A stretch of 64,000 nucleotides of DNA from Rheinheimera sp. GTDB taxonomy: Bacteria; Pseudomonadota; Gammaproteobacteria; Enterobacterales; Alteromonadaceae. Positions 9,870-19,951 of this stretch are shown here, piece after piece. Position 1 is the first letter of the stretch. Every line of letters starts with the position of its first letter. The stretch lies in contig DPJG01000027.1 of assembly GCA_003543135.1 (NCBI GenBank), positions 124,001-188,000 on the forward strand, in the 5' to 3' direction. A program made the translations under genes and the position numbers. The notes under the pieces are model-generated. The model had not been told where the DNA came from. It searched no databases and saw only the letters and a list, made by a program, of their open reading frames with translations.

Positions 9870-11000
9870 ATGTTAAAGGTGCTCAGTGTGTTTGGAACCC
9901 GGCCGGAAGCTATTAAAATGGCGCCGCTGGTTAACTTATTAAAACAGGATCCGGCCATCGACAGCCGTGTTTGTGTCACAGGCCAACACCGCGAAATGTT
10001 GGATCAGGTGCTGAAATTGTTTCATATCGTACCTGAGTATGATTTGGCCATTATGAAGGCCGGCCAGGATTTGTATGACGTATCCACCAGTATTCTGTTA
10101 AATATCAAACCTGTACTGCGTGATTTTAAGCCTGATATCGTTCTGGTTCATGGGGATACCAGCACGACTTTTGCTGCTGCGCTGGCCTGTTATTATGAAA
10201 AAACCGCTGTGGGACATGTTGAGGCTGGACTTAGAACCGGCAATATTTACAGCCCATGGCCGGAAGAAGCCAACCGCCGTTTAACTGGTGCTATTACTAC
10301 TTTGCACTTTGCGCCAACAGCCACCTCAGAGCAAAATTTGTTGTCGGAAAATGTTGATCCGGCCAAAGTGTTTGTCACAGGTAATACAGTGATAGACGCG
10401 CTGCATCAGGTGGTTGCCAAGATTGATGCCGACCAGCAATTATCCGCCGATTTTGCCAGTAAATTCCCTTACGGTCAGGATGGTCGCAGACTGATTTTAG
10501 TCACAGGCCATCGCCGCGAAAGTTTTGGCGCAGGCTTTGAGAACATTTGTGCTGCACTTAAAGCCATTGCTGAACAGTTCCCGGATGCTGATATTGTGTA
10601 TCCGGTGCATTTAAACCCTAATGTGCGTGAGCCTGTGTTCCGTCTGCTCAGCAATGCCTCTAATGTGCATTTAATTGAGCCGCAGGATTATTTACCTTTT
10701 GTCTACCTGATGAGCCGCAGTTACCTGGTACTGACCGACTCAGGTGGTATTCAGGAAGAAGCGCCATCTCTGGGCAAACCTGTGCTGGTGATGCGTGATA
10801 CCACAGAGCGGCCTGAAGCTGTAGCTGCAGGTACCGTCAAACTTGTTGGTACTGATAAAGATAAAATTGTCAGTGAAGTCAGTAAATTGATGACCGATAG
10901 CCATTATTATCAGACCATGAGTTTTGCCCATAACCCTTATGGCGATGGCCAGGCCTGCAGCCGTATTGTGGATGCCATTAAAGCTTATTTTGTGAAATAA
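9870..11000 (+). CDS. wecB: UDP-N-acetylglucosamine 2-epimerase (non-hydrolysing) WecB
   Basis: Cytoplasmic enzyme interconverting UDP-GlcNAc and UDP-ManNAc. With start ATG 9870 the protein is 376 residues, the usual family length, and opens with the typical [20 protein letters not shown]. The frame stays open upstream to 9738, but that extension has no family similarity. Family signatures include [13 protein letters not shown], the [11 protein letters not shown] segment with catalytic acidic residues, and [11 protein letters not shown]-like [18 protein letters not shown] near residue 290. No wecC partner is present, so the UDP-ManNAc may be used directly or oxidised by the dehydrogenase at 19952. 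A terminator follows. Confidence 0.95.
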   Translation: MLKVLSVFGTRPEAIKMAPLVNLLKQDPAIDSRVCVTGQHREMLDQVLKLFHIVPEYDLAIMKAGQDLYDVSTSILLNIKPVLRDFKPDIVLVHGDTSTTFAAALACYYEKTAVGHVEAGLRTGNIYSPWPEEANRRLTGAITTLHFAPTATSEQNLLSENVDPAKVFVTGNTVIDALHQVVAKIDADQQLSADFASKFPYGQDGRRLILVTGHRRESFGAGFENICAALKAIAEQFPDADIVYPVHLNPNVREPVFRLLSNASNVHLIEPQDYLPFVYLMSRSYLVLTDSGGIQEEAPSLGKPVLVMRDTTERPEAVAAGTVKLVGTDKDKIVSEVSKLMTDSHYYQTMSFAHNPYGDGQACSRIVDAIKAYFVK

Positions 11001-11018
11001 CAGCTCAAACCGGAACAG

Positions 11019-11050
11019 GCCACAAGGGCAACGGCACCTTGTGGCTTTTG
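11019..11050 (+). terminator. Rho-independent terminator after wecB
   Basis: A 9-bp perfect stem (11019-11027 with 11037-11045) and a 9-base loop are followed by TTTTG. It separates wecB from the downstream epimerase and ugd genes. Confidence 0.75.
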
Positions 11051-11110
11051 ACGTTGTAGTGCCGGCAAAACCAACAGGCGCGGCAGACAACAACAAGGAC
11101 AGCAGAGAAG

Positions 11111-12133
11111 ATGATGAACAGATTCGAACAACGTCAGCAGGAACTGCTGGCAGCACCAAAAACCTGGCTGGTGACAGGCTGTGCCGGTTTTATTGGCTCT
11201 AACTTATTAGAAACCCTATTAAAACTGAACCAGAAAGTGGTGGGGCTGGATAATTTTGCCACAGGTCACAGGCACAACCTGCAACAGGTACAGCAGTTAG
11301 TAACGCCAGAGCAGTGGCAGGCCTTTCGTTTTATTGAAGGGGATATCCGTGAGCTCAGTGACTGTCAGACTGCTGTTGCCGGTGTGGATTATGTGTTACA
11401 TCAGGCGGCTTTAGGCTCTGTGCCGCGCTCCATTAATGACCCTATCGCCACCAACAACACCAATATCAGCGGTTTTTTAAATATGCTGCAAGCTGCCAAA
11501 GAAGCCGGCGTGCAGGGTTTTGTTTATGCGGCGTCTAGCTCCACCTATGGCGATCATCCGGCTTTGCCTAAAGTGGAAGCCAATATCGGTAATCCGTTGT
11601 CGCCTTATGCAGTCACCAAATATGTGAATGAACTTTATGCTGACGTGTTTTCCCGCTGTTACGGTTTTCACAGCACTGGCCTTCGCTATTTTAATGTGTT
11701 TGGCCCAAGACAAGACCCCAATGGTGCTTATGCTGCTGTGATCCCCAAATGGACAGCGGCAATGCTGGCGGGCGACGATGTGGTGATCAACGGCGATGGT
11801 GAAACCAGCCGCGATTTTTGTTTTGTTGCTAATGCAGTGCAGGCCAATATTTTGGCGGCGACCACCGCACTTGGCAAAAGTGAAGTCTTTAATGTGGCAG
11901 TAGGTGACAGAACCACGTTAAATGATTTATTTCATGCCATTCAGCAAAGGCTCAGCGCCAATGGTGCCCACTATCAAAAAGAACCGCTGTACCGCGATTT
12001 TCGCGCCGGTGATGTGCGCCATTCGCAGGCCGATGTTAGCAAAGCCGAGCGTTTATTAGGTTATGTGCCTAGCCATACGCTGAGCGCAGGTCTGGCGGTT
12101 GCCATGCCCTGGTATATCCGCCACAACAGTTAA
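11111..12133 (+). CDS. UDP-GlcNAc(A) 4-epimerase, TviC/WbpP type
   Basis: Extended short-chain dehydrogenase/reductase of 340 residues, the usual size for WbpP/TviC. It has the NAD-binding motif [10 protein letters not shown] near residue 18, the catalytic serine region [11 protein letters not shown] and the YAVTK motif with catalytic Tyr and Lys. WbpP/TviC proteins interconvert UDP-GlcNAc and UDP-GalNAc or their uronic acids. The TviB-type dehydrogenase at 19952 is its natural partner, together giving UDP-GalNAcA. A GalE-type enzyme is a less likely alternative. Two ATGs in a row (11111, 11114) follow a GAGAAG-like ribosome site. Confidence 0.88.
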   Translation: MMNRFEQRQQELLAAPKTWLVTGCAGFIGSNLLETLLKLNQKVVGLDNFATGHRHNLQQVQQLVTPEQWQAFRFIEGDIRELSDCQTAVAGVDYVLHQAALGSVPRSINDPIATNNTNISGFLNMLQAAKEAGVQGFVYAASSSTYGDHPALPKVEANIGNPLSPYAVTKYVNELYADVFSRCYGFHSTGLRYFNVFGPRQDPNGAYAAVIPKWTAAMLAGDDVVINGDGETSRDFCFVANAVQANILAATTALGKSEVFNVAVGDRTTLNDLFHAIQQRLSANGAHYQKEPLYRDFRAGDVRHSQADVSKAERLLGYVPSHTLSAGLAVAMPWYIRHNS

Positions 12134-12179
12134 TGATGCGCCGCTTCGGTTCTGTACAGCACACAAAAAGGGATATTGA

Positions 12180-13520
12180 ATGAAAGTCACAGTTTTTGGC
12201 ATTGGTTATGTCGGGTTAGTGCAGGCAGCTGTACTGGCCGAAGCCGGGCATAAAGTTTGTTGTGTGGATGTGAATCCTAAACGGGTTGCAGATTTACAAG
12301 CCGGAATTATTCCTATTTTTGAACCTGGTTTATCTTCGCTGGTACAGCAGGGCGTGGCACAGGGCCTGCTGGAATTCACCACAGACGCTGCCACAGGTGT
12401 GCACTTTGGTGAATTACAGTTTATTGCGGTGGGAACACCACCGGATGAAGACGGCTCGGCCGATTTAAAGTACGTGTTAAAAGTGGCCGCCAGTATTGCG
12501 CAGCACATGACCAGCCCTAAAGTTGTGATTAATAAGTCCACAGTGCCGGTAGGCACTGGTGATAAAGTCAAAGCTGTAATAGCGCAAACTCTGGCGCAAC
12601 GTCAGGCCGAAATTGATTTTGCCGTAGTCTCAAACCCGGAATTTTTAAAAGAAGGCGCGGCGGTGGCAGATTGTCAGCGCCCGGATCGCATTATTCTGGG
12701 CACCGACAACCCATGGGCAGAACAGCAATTACGCGAGTTGTATGCGCCTTTTAACCGCAATCATGACAAAATTATTGTGATGGACGTGCGAAGTGCTGAG
12801 CTCACCAAATATGCTGCCAACTGTATGCTGGCCACCAAAATCAGTTTTATGAATGAAATGGCCAATTTAGCTGAGCTTTTGGGTGCTGATATTGAACAGG
12901 TGCGCCATGGCATTGGCTCAGATCCCCGCATTGGTTACCACTTTATTTACCCCGGCTGTGGTTATGGTGGTTCTTGTTTCCCTAAAGATGTGCAGGCGCT
13001 TATCCGCACTGCGGAACAAACCGGTTATAACACCAGTCTGCTCAAGTCGGTGGAAGCGGTGAATAACGCGCAAAAACACAAGTTATTTGCCAAACTGGCG
13101 CAGCATTTTGCTGGCGATCTGGCCGGTAAAACCATCGCTATCTGGGGTTTGAGTTTTAAACCAAATACCGACGATATGCGCGAAGCGCCAAGCCGGGCAC
13201 TGATGGAAGCTTTATGGGCTGCAGGTGCAAGGGTACAGGCGTTTGACCCCGAAGCCATGGAAGAAACCCAGCGGATTTATGGCATCAGAGCAGATTTACA
13301 GCTGGTGGGTACCAAAGAAGCCGCTTTGCATCAGGCCGATGTATTGGTGATATGTACTGAGTGGAAAACCTTCAGATCTCCCGATTTTGATCTGCTAAAA
13401 CAAAGTTTGCGTCAACCAGTGATTGTGGATGGCCGTAATCTGTTTGACCCGGCCAAAATGCAACAACTTGGTTTTGCTTATTACGCAATAGGGCGGGGCG
13501 ACAGTGTGTATAAGTACTAA
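12180..13520 (+). CDS. ugd: UDP-glucose 6-dehydrogenase
   Basis: Cytoplasmic NAD-dependent enzyme converting UDP-glucose to UDP-glucuronate. At 446 residues it is full length. The N-terminal Rossmann fold starts at [20 protein letters not shown], the catalytic cysteine lies in [14 protein letters not shown], and the C-terminal UDP-binding domain carries [14 protein letters not shown]. It supplies glucuronic acid to the polysaccharide locus. It is distinct from the second dehydrogenase at 19952, which belongs to the N-acetylhexosamine subgroup. Confidence 0.95.
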   Translation: MKVTVFGIGYVGLVQAAVLAEAGHKVCCVDVNPKRVADLQAGIIPIFEPGLSSLVQQGVAQGLLEFTTDAATGVHFGELQFIAVGTPPDEDGSADLKYVLKVAASIAQHMTSPKVVINKSTVPVGTGDKVKAVIAQTLAQRQAEIDFAVVSNPEFLKEGAAVADCQRPDRIILGTDNPWAEQQLRELYAPFNRNHDKIIVMDVRSAELTKYAANCMLATKISFMNEMANLAELLGADIEQVRHGIGSDPRIGYHFIYPGCGYGGSCFPKDVQALIRTAEQTGYNTSLLKSVEAVNNAQKHKLFAKLAQHFAGDLAGKTIAIWGLSFKPNTDDMREAPSRALMEALWAAGARVQAFDPEAMEETQRIYGIRADLQLVGTKEAALHQADVLVICTEWKTFRSPDFDLLKQSLRQPVIVDGRNLFDPAKMQQLGFAYYAIGRGDSVYKY

Positions 13521-13580
13521 CGCCGCAGCGGTTTATAAAAGGGTTCCTGATATAAAAATGGTTTTCGCAAGCGAGGGTAA

Positions 13581-14624
13581 ATGAAGGTTATTGTGACGGG
13601 AGGCGCGGGCTTTATTGGTTCTGCACTGGTCAAAGCTATTTTGCAGGATACGACCTGGCAGGTGCTGATCATTGATAAACTGACTTATGCCGCCACCCCG
13701 CCGGATCTATCTGAGCTGAGCCCCGATGGGCGATGCAGCTTTGTGCAATTAGATATATGTTGTGCTGAAGCTTTGTCTGAGCTTATCAACAATTTTGCAC
13801 CTGACGCTATCTTTCATCTTGCCGCTGAGACTCATGTTGACAGGTCTATTTCAGGGCCGGCGGATTTTATTCAATCCAATATTTATGGCACTTATCAGTT
13901 ACTTGAAGTGGCAAAACAATATTGGTTGGGTTTATCTGATGCCAAAAAACACACTTTCAGATTTTTGCATGTGTCGACAGATGAAGTGTATGGCGACATT
14001 GCCGCGGATGCGCCGGCGGCAACAGAGCTGCATCCTTACGCGCCGAGCAGCCCCTATTCCGCTTCAAAAGCCTCGGCTGATCATCTTGTGATGTCCTGGC
14101 ACCGGACTTATGGCTTGCCGGTCATTATTACGCATAGTTCTAATAATTTTGGTCCGGGTCAATATCCGGAAAAGCTGATCCCGAGGATGATTTCCAATGC
14201 ACTCAGGCTGGAGCCGTTACCTTTGTATGGCGATGGTCAGCAAATCAGGGATTGGCTTTATGTTGAGGACCACGTTCAGGCGCTGATAGTCGTGATCCAG
14301 CAAGGGCAGGTTGGTAGCAGGTACAATATTGCCGGAGATAACCAATTTAAAAATTTAGATTTAGTAACGATGCTGACAGAACTGCTTGATGAGTTAGCAG
14401 TTGAAGAAAGAGGTACACTGCAAAGTTACCGTCATTTGATTCAGTTTGTTCAGGACAGGCCCGGTCACGATATCCGTTATGCACTGGATGCGTCAAAGAT
14501 CAGGCATGAACTGGGCTGGCACCCCGCGGCGGATTTTAAACAGCGCCTGCGTGAAACTGTTTTATCGCATCTTGCTAGCGCAGAAGGGGGCAAGAATTGT
14601 TTAAACGGGAAATGCAAAGTTTGA
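13581..14624 (+). CDS. rfbB: dTDP-glucose 4,6-dehydratase-like protein (RmlB/RfbB family)
   Basis: Extended SDR of 347 residues. Signatures are TGGAGFIGSALV (NAD binding), HLAAETHVDRSISGP, HVSTDEVYGD with the catalytic Thr-Asp-Glu, and PYSASKASADHLV with the Tyr and Lys. These match dTDP-glucose 4,6-dehydratase, which makes dTDP-4-keto-6-deoxyglucose. The usual partners rmlA, rmlC and rmlD are not in the window, so either they lie elsewhere or the product feeds another 6-deoxysugar. The family segment usually written TNCSNNYGP reads THSSNNFGPGQ here, a modest divergence. Confidence 0.88.
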   Translation: MKVIVTGGAGFIGSALVKAILQDTTWQVLIIDKLTYAATPPDLSELSPDGRCSFVQLDICCAEALSELINNFAPDAIFHLAAETHVDRSISGPADFIQSNIYGTYQLLEVAKQYWLGLSDAKKHTFRFLHVSTDEVYGDIAADAPAATELHPYAPSSPYSASKASADHLVMSWHRTYGLPVIITHSSNNFGPGQYPEKLIPRMISNALRLEPLPLYGDGQQIRDWLYVEDHVQALIVVIQQGQVGSRYNIAGDNQFKNLDLVTMLTELLDELAVEERGTLQSYRHLIQFVQDRPGHDIRYALDASKIRHELGWHPAADFKQRLRETVLSHLASAEGGKNCLNGKCKV

Positions 14625-14788
14625 ATTGTGTTTAGTAACAGTTGATTACATGGAAAAACCTCGCTGTTGAGCAATCAGACATAGTAGAATATCCGGCTCG
14701 CGTTTTAGTGCCTTTATGAGCCTTGATGTGTAACTTTATGTTTTGTATTGGTTTTGCGCGAATTGTATAAGAAAGATGGAGTAACATA

Positions 14789-17596
14789 GTGACAAATTTT
14801 TTTAGAAAGCTTACCGCCTTTTTAGCTGTTGGATGTCTTTCATTTGCCCTGCAAGCGGCTACCCCGTCTCCTGCAATGATGGCTCAGTTTAATAAGTTGC
14901 CAAAATCGGAGCAGGCCCGGATTGCAAAACAATACGGCCTTAAAGTCAGCGATCTGAAAAAATCAAAAGCAGAAAGCTCGTCAGATATTGAAGAGAAAAA
15001 AGAGTCGGAGACCTTTGCAGAAAAAAACAAAAACTCAGCAAAAGAAGAATTTCCGGCTGAAATGAAAAGCAAGGAGCCGGTGCGGTTTGGTTTAAGCTTT
15101 TTTGAAAATATTGACTCAGAGCTCGACACAAAATCAGGTACTCCGGTGCCGAGTAACTATCGTATTGGCCCGGATGACGAGCTCAGAGTGCAGGTTTTTG
15201 GCGCTAAACCAATGGATGAAGAACTTCAGGTTGCCAGAGACGGTACTGTATCTATTAGTGAGATTGGTGTGGTTTCGGTCGCCGGCCTGACTTTTGCCGA
15301 AGCAAAACAATCAATTACCCAACGTATTCTGGCCGCCAACGTCGGAGCTGAAGTGAACGTCAGTATGGGACAGTTGCGCACCATCAGCGTTATTGTGGCT
15401 GGCGAAGCAAAAAGGCCCGGTTCATATACTGTTCCGGCTTTATCTTCAGTGGTTGATGTATTAGTGCAGGCCGGTGGTATCAGCGACATTGGTGCGCTGC
15501 GTGGTATTCAGTTACAGCGTAAAGATGGCACAAAAATAGCCGTAGATTTATACCGCTTATTGCTTGGCGGTGATTCAAATGTTGATCAAGCGCTACAAAA
15601 TGGCGATGTGGTCTTTATCGCTCCTTATACCGCTTTAGCGGAAGCTGCCGGCGAAGTTTTACGTCCGGCTCTGTATGAAATTGGTGCCAATGAAACTGTT
15701 GGTGATCTGGTCAGAATGGCAGGCGGTGGTAAAGCGCAGGCATTTTTAAATGGTGTAACGCTTGAGCGCATTGAAAAAAATGCGGTGCGCACCATGATCA
15801 ATCTCGACCTTTCATCGGCCAGTGATTTACAACAACCAATCCGTAATGGCGATGTGGTTCGTTTTGGTAAAGTGTCGTCAAATATTCAGAACAAAATCGA
15901 AATTATTGGTGCTGTTGCAAGGCCTGGTGTTTACGCCCACCGTGAATCTATGCACGTCAGCGATATCTTGTCATCAATTTGGGCTGATTTAACCATAGAC
16001 ACCGATTTAGACTACGCCCTGGTTGTCAGTCGTTCCGGTAGCAACAATAAAATATCAATTCAGCAATTTAACCTTGGTAAAGCTATAGAGTTTCCAAAAA
16101 GTACTGATGATCTGCTGTTACAGGGTCAGGACTCTATTTACGTATTTAGTTATAACGCGCCTAGACTTCGGGACGAAGTGGATACCTTATTGTTTGAGCG
16201 CTATCAGGAAGCATTAACCTTATCCGGTGAGATGACGGCGTTAAATAAAGAATTAACGCCTGAACTCAGCGAGCAGTCTGAGGAGCAGGTCCGCTCTTTG
16301 ATTTCCAAAGCCGGTTTTACCAGCCTGGCTTTTAGCCTGGTACTGAATGAAGAAGAAACTGCACTCTCTGAAAAGCGTCAGCTGGTTGAAACCGAAGACA
16401 CTAAGCGTCAGCGTGAATTAATGCAGCGTTTGCCCGAAAGTCACCACAAGCTTGTGGCCAGGCTGATGCGCGAGTTTCTTGATGACGTACATAAAAAGCC
16501 TGAGATACGGCAGCTCTCTGCAGGTCTGACACGCGAAGAGTTGTTATTTAACCTGCTGAATGAATTAAAAACCCGCAGTTCTGGGGTATCAAATCATGCC
16601 GTTGTGTATGTGTCTGGCGAAGTGAAATATCCAGGTCAATATCCGAAACCAGAGCAGGGCTCAGTCGAAGACTTAATTGCTGCAGCGGGCGGTTTGTTGC
16701 CTGGTGCCTTCCTTGAACGGGCAGAGTTAACCAGAGCCACTATTAACGAAAGTGGTGCTGTTCAGGTTGAACATATGGATATCAAGCTGTTTGATGAATT
16801 GTCGCAAAAGACGCAAACGCTGTTACAAAGCCGCGACAGGTTAAATGTGTTCCGCCTGACTGACTGGGATCAGGAACAGAGGGTCACTATTGCTGGCCAG
16901 GTCCGGTTCCCGGGCGAATATTCAGTGCGCAGCGGTGAAACCCTGGCTGATGTGTTAAAACGCGCCGGCGGCCTGACGCAAAACGCCTTTCCACAGGGCG
17001 CTGTGATGATCAGGGAACAGGTAAAAGCTCAGGAAGTTGAGCAAATTACCAAACTGACGCAACAATTGCGCCGCGACATCGCAGCCCGCACTTTATCTGC
17101 TGAGTCAGCAACCCTCAGTACTCAGGATGCCTTGTCGATGCTTAGCGAAATTGAAAAAGTGAAGCCGGTTGGGCGACTGGTTGTTGATGTAAAAGCTGTT
17201 GCTGAAGGCAGTCAGGATGATGATTTTGTTCTGGAAAACGGCGATTACCTGATGATCCCAACCCGCAAAACCACAGTGTCCATTGTGGGTGAAGTACAAC
17301 ATCCTTCCAGCCACAGATACAGAGCTGGCCTGACACTGGACGATTATATGCGTTTGGCGGGCGGTTCGAGAAAACGGGCTGATGAAGACCGTGTTTATAT
17401 TATCCGTGCCGATGGTTCAGTACTGGTGCCGCAGAAACAAAGCTGGTTTGCCTTAAGCAGCGAGGAAATTCAGCCAGGCGATACCATTGTGGTGCCACTT
17501 GATACTGAATTTAAAGACAATATTAGTTTATGGGCTCAGCTCACCCAAATTTTCTATCAAAGTGCAGTTGCTTTAGCCGCAATTAATTCCTTTTAA
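14789..17596 (+). CDS. Large Wza-like polysaccharide export protein with about six SLBB domains
   Basis: Outer-membrane/periplasmic export protein of 935 residues, more than twice the size of E. coli Wza (379). The N-terminal signal could be cut at a lipobox-like site (AVGC, Cys18) or after LQAA. A charged Lys/Glu/Ser linker runs from about 50 to 95. The poly-export domain starts near SNYRIGPDDELRVQVFG. Six SLBB-type segments of the form GEV..PG.Y follow (VAGEAKRPGSY, AAGEVLRPALY, IIGAVARPGVY, VSGEVKYPGQY, IAGQVRFPGEY, IVGEVQHPSSH). The start is GTG 14789 after AGATGGAG. It probably exports the Wzy-built polymer with the Wzz gene that follows 27 bases later. Confidence 0.9.
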   Translation: MTNFFRKLTAFLAVGCLSFALQAATPSPAMMAQFNKLPKSEQARIAKQYGLKVSDLKKSKAESSSDIEEKKESETFAEKNKNSAKEEFPAEMKSKEPVRFGLSFFENIDSELDTKSGTPVPSNYRIGPDDELRVQVFGAKPMDEELQVARDGTVSISEIGVVSVAGLTFAEAKQSITQRILAANVGAEVNVSMGQLRTISVIVAGEAKRPGSYTVPALSSVVDVLVQAGGISDIGALRGIQLQRKDGTKIAVDLYRLLLGGDSNVDQALQNGDVVFIAPYTALAEAAGEVLRPALYEIGANETVGDLVRMAGGGKAQAFLNGVTLERIEKNAVRTMINLDLSSASDLQQPIRNGDVVRFGKVSSNIQNKIEIIGAVARPGVYAHRESMHVSDILSSIWADLTIDTDLDYALVVSRSGSNNKISIQQFNLGKAIEFPKSTDDLLLQGQDSIYVFSYNAPRLRDEVDTLLFERYQEALTLSGEMTALNKELTPELSEQSEEQVRSLISKAGFTSLAFSLVLNEEETALSEKRQLVETEDTKRQRELMQRLPESHHKLVARLMREFLDDVHKKPEIRQLSAGLTREELLFNLLNELKTRSSGVSNHAVVYVSGEVKYPGQYPKPEQGSVEDLIAAAGGLLPGAFLERAELTRATINESGAVQVEHMDIKLFDELSQKTQTLLQSRDRLNVFRLTDWDQEQRVTIAGQVRFPGEYSVRSGETLADVLKRAGGLTQNAFPQGAVMIREQVKAQEVEQITKLTQQLRRDIAARTLSAESATLSTQDALSMLSEIEKVKPVGRLVVDVKAVAEGSQDDDFVLENGDYLMIPTRKTTVSIVGEVQHPSSHRYRAGLTLDDYMRLAGGSRKRADEDRVYIIRADGSVLVPQKQSWFALSSEEIQPGDTIVVPLDTEFKDNISLWAQLTQIFYQSAVALAAINSF

Positions 17597-17623
17597 AAGT
17601 TGATAGTGTTGGGTTAGGTAAAT

Positions 17624-18583
17624 ATGAATAACAATGACGTACTGTTAGTTGCAGAGCGACAAGACGAATCAAAAAAGGTTGGAAACAAAACCTCCAGTCA
17701 AAAGACGTTGCTGCAAATTGTATTTGATTCGTATCTGGTTCTGATCATTCTGGTGATCATTGCATGCGTTTCCAGTGTGTATTATTCGTTGGGGTTACCG
17801 AATCTGTATCGCTCTGAAGCGGTATTGGCACCGGTTCAGGACAAAAAAAGTTTGGGATCTCTGGGCTCACTAAGTGGCTTAGCCTCAGCCGCCGGTTTTA
17901 ATATCGGTGGCATGGGGGTTGATAAAGCTGATTTAGTGGTTGAAGTGTTAAAGTCGACCGAGTTCATCAGTCGCTTTATCCGCAAACACAAAATTGAAGC
18001 CGCCATTATTGCCGCTAAGTCATGGGACAGTGCCAGGCAGACTCTGGTCTATGATCCTGAACTATACGATGCCAAAACCGAAAAATGGCTTCGGGCCCCG
18101 ACCGCAGATAGGGGTGTTGAACCCTCTGATGAAGAGTTAGTCAGAGAGTTCCGGGCTATTCTTGTGGTCAACAAGGACAAAACAACAGACTTTATTAAAG
18201 TCAGCATAGAGACACTTGCGCCAGAACTATCCAAAGCTTGGTTAAGCCTTTTGATTGCTGAAATTAATGACGTAATGCGAGCAAGAGCATTAAATGATCA
18301 CAACCAGGCTTTGCAATCTATAGAGAAATCTCTGGCTGAAAATCAGAATGCAGATGTGCGCGCGCTTTTGTTCGATTTAGCGGGAGAAAAGCGCAAAGAG
18401 ATTATTGTTGCAAGCATTACGCCTAATTACTCGCTGACAACGATTGATTCTCCTACATTACCAGAGCGTAAGTCCGGACCTTTCCGCGCGCTGATTGTTT
18501 TATTCTCTTTGGTCATCGCTTTTATAGGCTATATGGCGATTTGCATGATTAAACTCGTTCGTATGCAAATGAAAAGTGCATAG
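17624..18583 (+). CDS. wzz: Wzz-family chain-length determinant (no kinase domain)
   Basis: Inner-membrane protein of 319 residues with two membrane segments (about residues 36-56 and 286-306) flanking a periplasmic helical domain. The start of that domain reads LPNLYRSEAVLAPV, typical of Wzz/PCP proteins. It sets the degree of polymerisation by Wzy. There is no C-terminal tyrosine-kinase (Wzc) domain and no Wzb phosphatase nearby, so it is a PCP-1-like protein although a Wza-like exporter precedes it. The Wzy-like gene starts 3 bases after its stop. Confidence 0.9.
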   Translation: MNNNDVLLVAERQDESKKVGNKTSSQKTLLQIVFDSYLVLIILVIIACVSSVYYSLGLPNLYRSEAVLAPVQDKKSLGSLGSLSGLASAAGFNIGGMGVDKADLVVEVLKSTEFISRFIRKHKIEAAIIAAKSWDSARQTLVYDPELYDAKTEKWLRAPTADRGVEPSDEELVREFRAILVVNKDKTTDFIKVSIETLAPELSKAWLSLLIAEINDVMRARALNDHNQALQSIEKSLAENQNADVRALLFDLAGEKRKEIIVASITPNYSLTTIDSPTLPERKSGPFRALIVLFSLVIAFIGYMAICMIKLVRMQMKSA

Positions 18584-18586
18584 AAA

Positions 18587-19837
18587 ATGAGTGAGGTACA
18601 ACTGCCGTTTATTTTATTTAATCTGAGTCTTCTTCTTTTCTATCTTTTAAGAAGAAACGGGTTTGATTTATTCGGCATTTCTTACTTTTCGTCTTTTATT
18701 TATTTTTCGCCAACTTTTTTTGGTTACGCCGGTTTTTTGGTTGATCTGACGGATTGGGTGTATTCTCCATTGGCAGATAAAACCTATGCCGTTTATTTTA
18801 TATTTTTATCAATACTATTTCTAACAACCCTTAGCCATGACCTGTTTATTAAAACCTCAGGCAACTTCAATTACAGTCAAATTAAAGCGGATGACAAGTA
18901 TAAATATGAGATGTACTCCGCATTTATCTTGTTGTTAATTTCCTTCTTTTTACTGAATATATTTGGCGGTGGGGCACTTCATCAACTTGATAAAAATCAG
19001 GTTATGGCCAACATAGGTCGTTGGTACTTGTTGTACGAGTCAATCCTGCTGTTAGCGATAGCTTATGTGTTAACAGTGGCGAAGTTTAGAACTGCATATA
19101 TATGTTTGTTGTTCTTTCTTTGTTTTGACGTATACCTCGGCTTTCGGACATCCTTTGTTATCGCAATTTTAATGTTGTTTTTTGTCTCTTTTAATAAGAA
19201 AGACAAAAGATTGATAGGCCTATGGCCATATTTACTGCTCGGCGTTTTTGCTGTATTTTCTATTTTAATGTTAAAATTAATGATGTTTGGGTTAAAAAAA
19301 GGCGATATAGATATTTTACTGGCAATATTGTCAAACTCCCAAACCTATGAAAAGTTGCTCAGTACAAGCGAACCTTTTGTAACTCAGTCTATTCTTAACA
19401 CCGTAGTTTCTTTGGATTTTCGTACCGATGCAGAGCATTTAAAGCTAATTCCGTTGCAGTTTGTGTTGCTCGGTGATGTTGTGTTTGGACAGATCCGTAG
19501 CTTCAATGACTATTTTCAACCCGCGTTGTTTCCAAAAATCAACTACGGTATGGCATCAAATTTCTTAGCTGAGTTTTATGCAGTTTCGGGGGTTTTTGGC
19601 GTTTTTGCGGTAAGTGCCGTGTACAGCCTGGTGTTAATGGTACTTAATCTGGCTATTCAGTCAGTGAAAGCAGGTTACAAACCTCTTCTGTTGTTATGTG
19701 GCGTATATTGGGCCTTTTATATTTATCGTAACGATATGGCGTATATTTTAAACATAGAAAAAAGGATTGTTATCAGTTTCCTCCTGGTCATACTGTTAGC
19801 TTTCGTTTTGAGAAGATTCAATTTTATTTTTAAATAA
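18587..19837 (+). CDS. wzy: Oligosaccharide repeat-unit polymerase (Wzy-like)
   Basis: Integral membrane protein of 416 residues with about 10-12 hydrophobic segments, very rich in Phe, Leu and Ile. A large periplasmic loop lies around residues 260-330 (SNSQTYEKL ... FNDYFQPALFPKINYG). The segment NYGMASNFLAEFYAVSG matches O-antigen polymerase-type proteins. The DNA is visibly more AT-rich than its neighbours, common for wzy genes. It would join undecaprenyl-linked repeat units in the periplasm under Wzz control. A second polymerase-like gene lies at 22849. Confidence 0.78.
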   Translation: MSEVQLPFILFNLSLLLFYLLRRNGFDLFGISYFSSFIYFSPTFFGYAGFLVDLTDWVYSPLADKTYAVYFIFLSILFLTTLSHDLFIKTSGNFNYSQIKADDKYKYEMYSAFILLLISFFLLNIFGGGALHQLDKNQVMANIGRWYLLYESILLLAIAYVLTVAKFRTAYICLLFFLCFDVYLGFRTSFVIAILMLFFVSFNKKDKRLIGLWPYLLLGVFAVFSILMLKLMMFGLKKGDIDILLAILSNSQTYEKLLSTSEPFVTQSILNTVVSLDFRTDAEHLKLIPLQFVLLGDVVFGQIRSFNDYFQPALFPKINYGMASNFLAEFYAVSGVFGVFAVSAVYSLVLMVLNLAIQSVKAGYKPLLLLCGVYWAFYIYRNDMAYILNIEKRIVISFLLVILLAFVLRRFNFIFK

Positions 19838-19866
19838 GTGGCTTGCAGGGTGCGAGAATTATCCTC

Positions 19867-19892
19867 GCTAACCTTCTTTCTTTATGGTTAGC
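19867..19892 (+). repeat. 7-bp inverted repeat with a third copy upstream of the TviB-type gene
   Basis: GCTAACC at 19867-19873 pairs with GGTTAGC at 19886-19892 across a 12-base loop. GGTTAGC occurs again at 19915-19921, shortly before ATG 19952. No T-run follows the hairpin. It could be a regulatory RNA structure or operator in the 114-base gap; no function can be assigned. Confidence 0.4.
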
Positions 19893-19951
19893 GTTCTGGC
19901 ATAAGAGCTCGATAGGTTAGCGTGATTATATGACAATGCATAAGGGATGAT

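Noticed and set aside
19910-19925. ops/JUMPstart-like element (GGTTAGCGTG) before the TviB-type gene
   Set aside because: Only about 8 of 12 positions match the ops core and the essential GGCGGTAG is absent.
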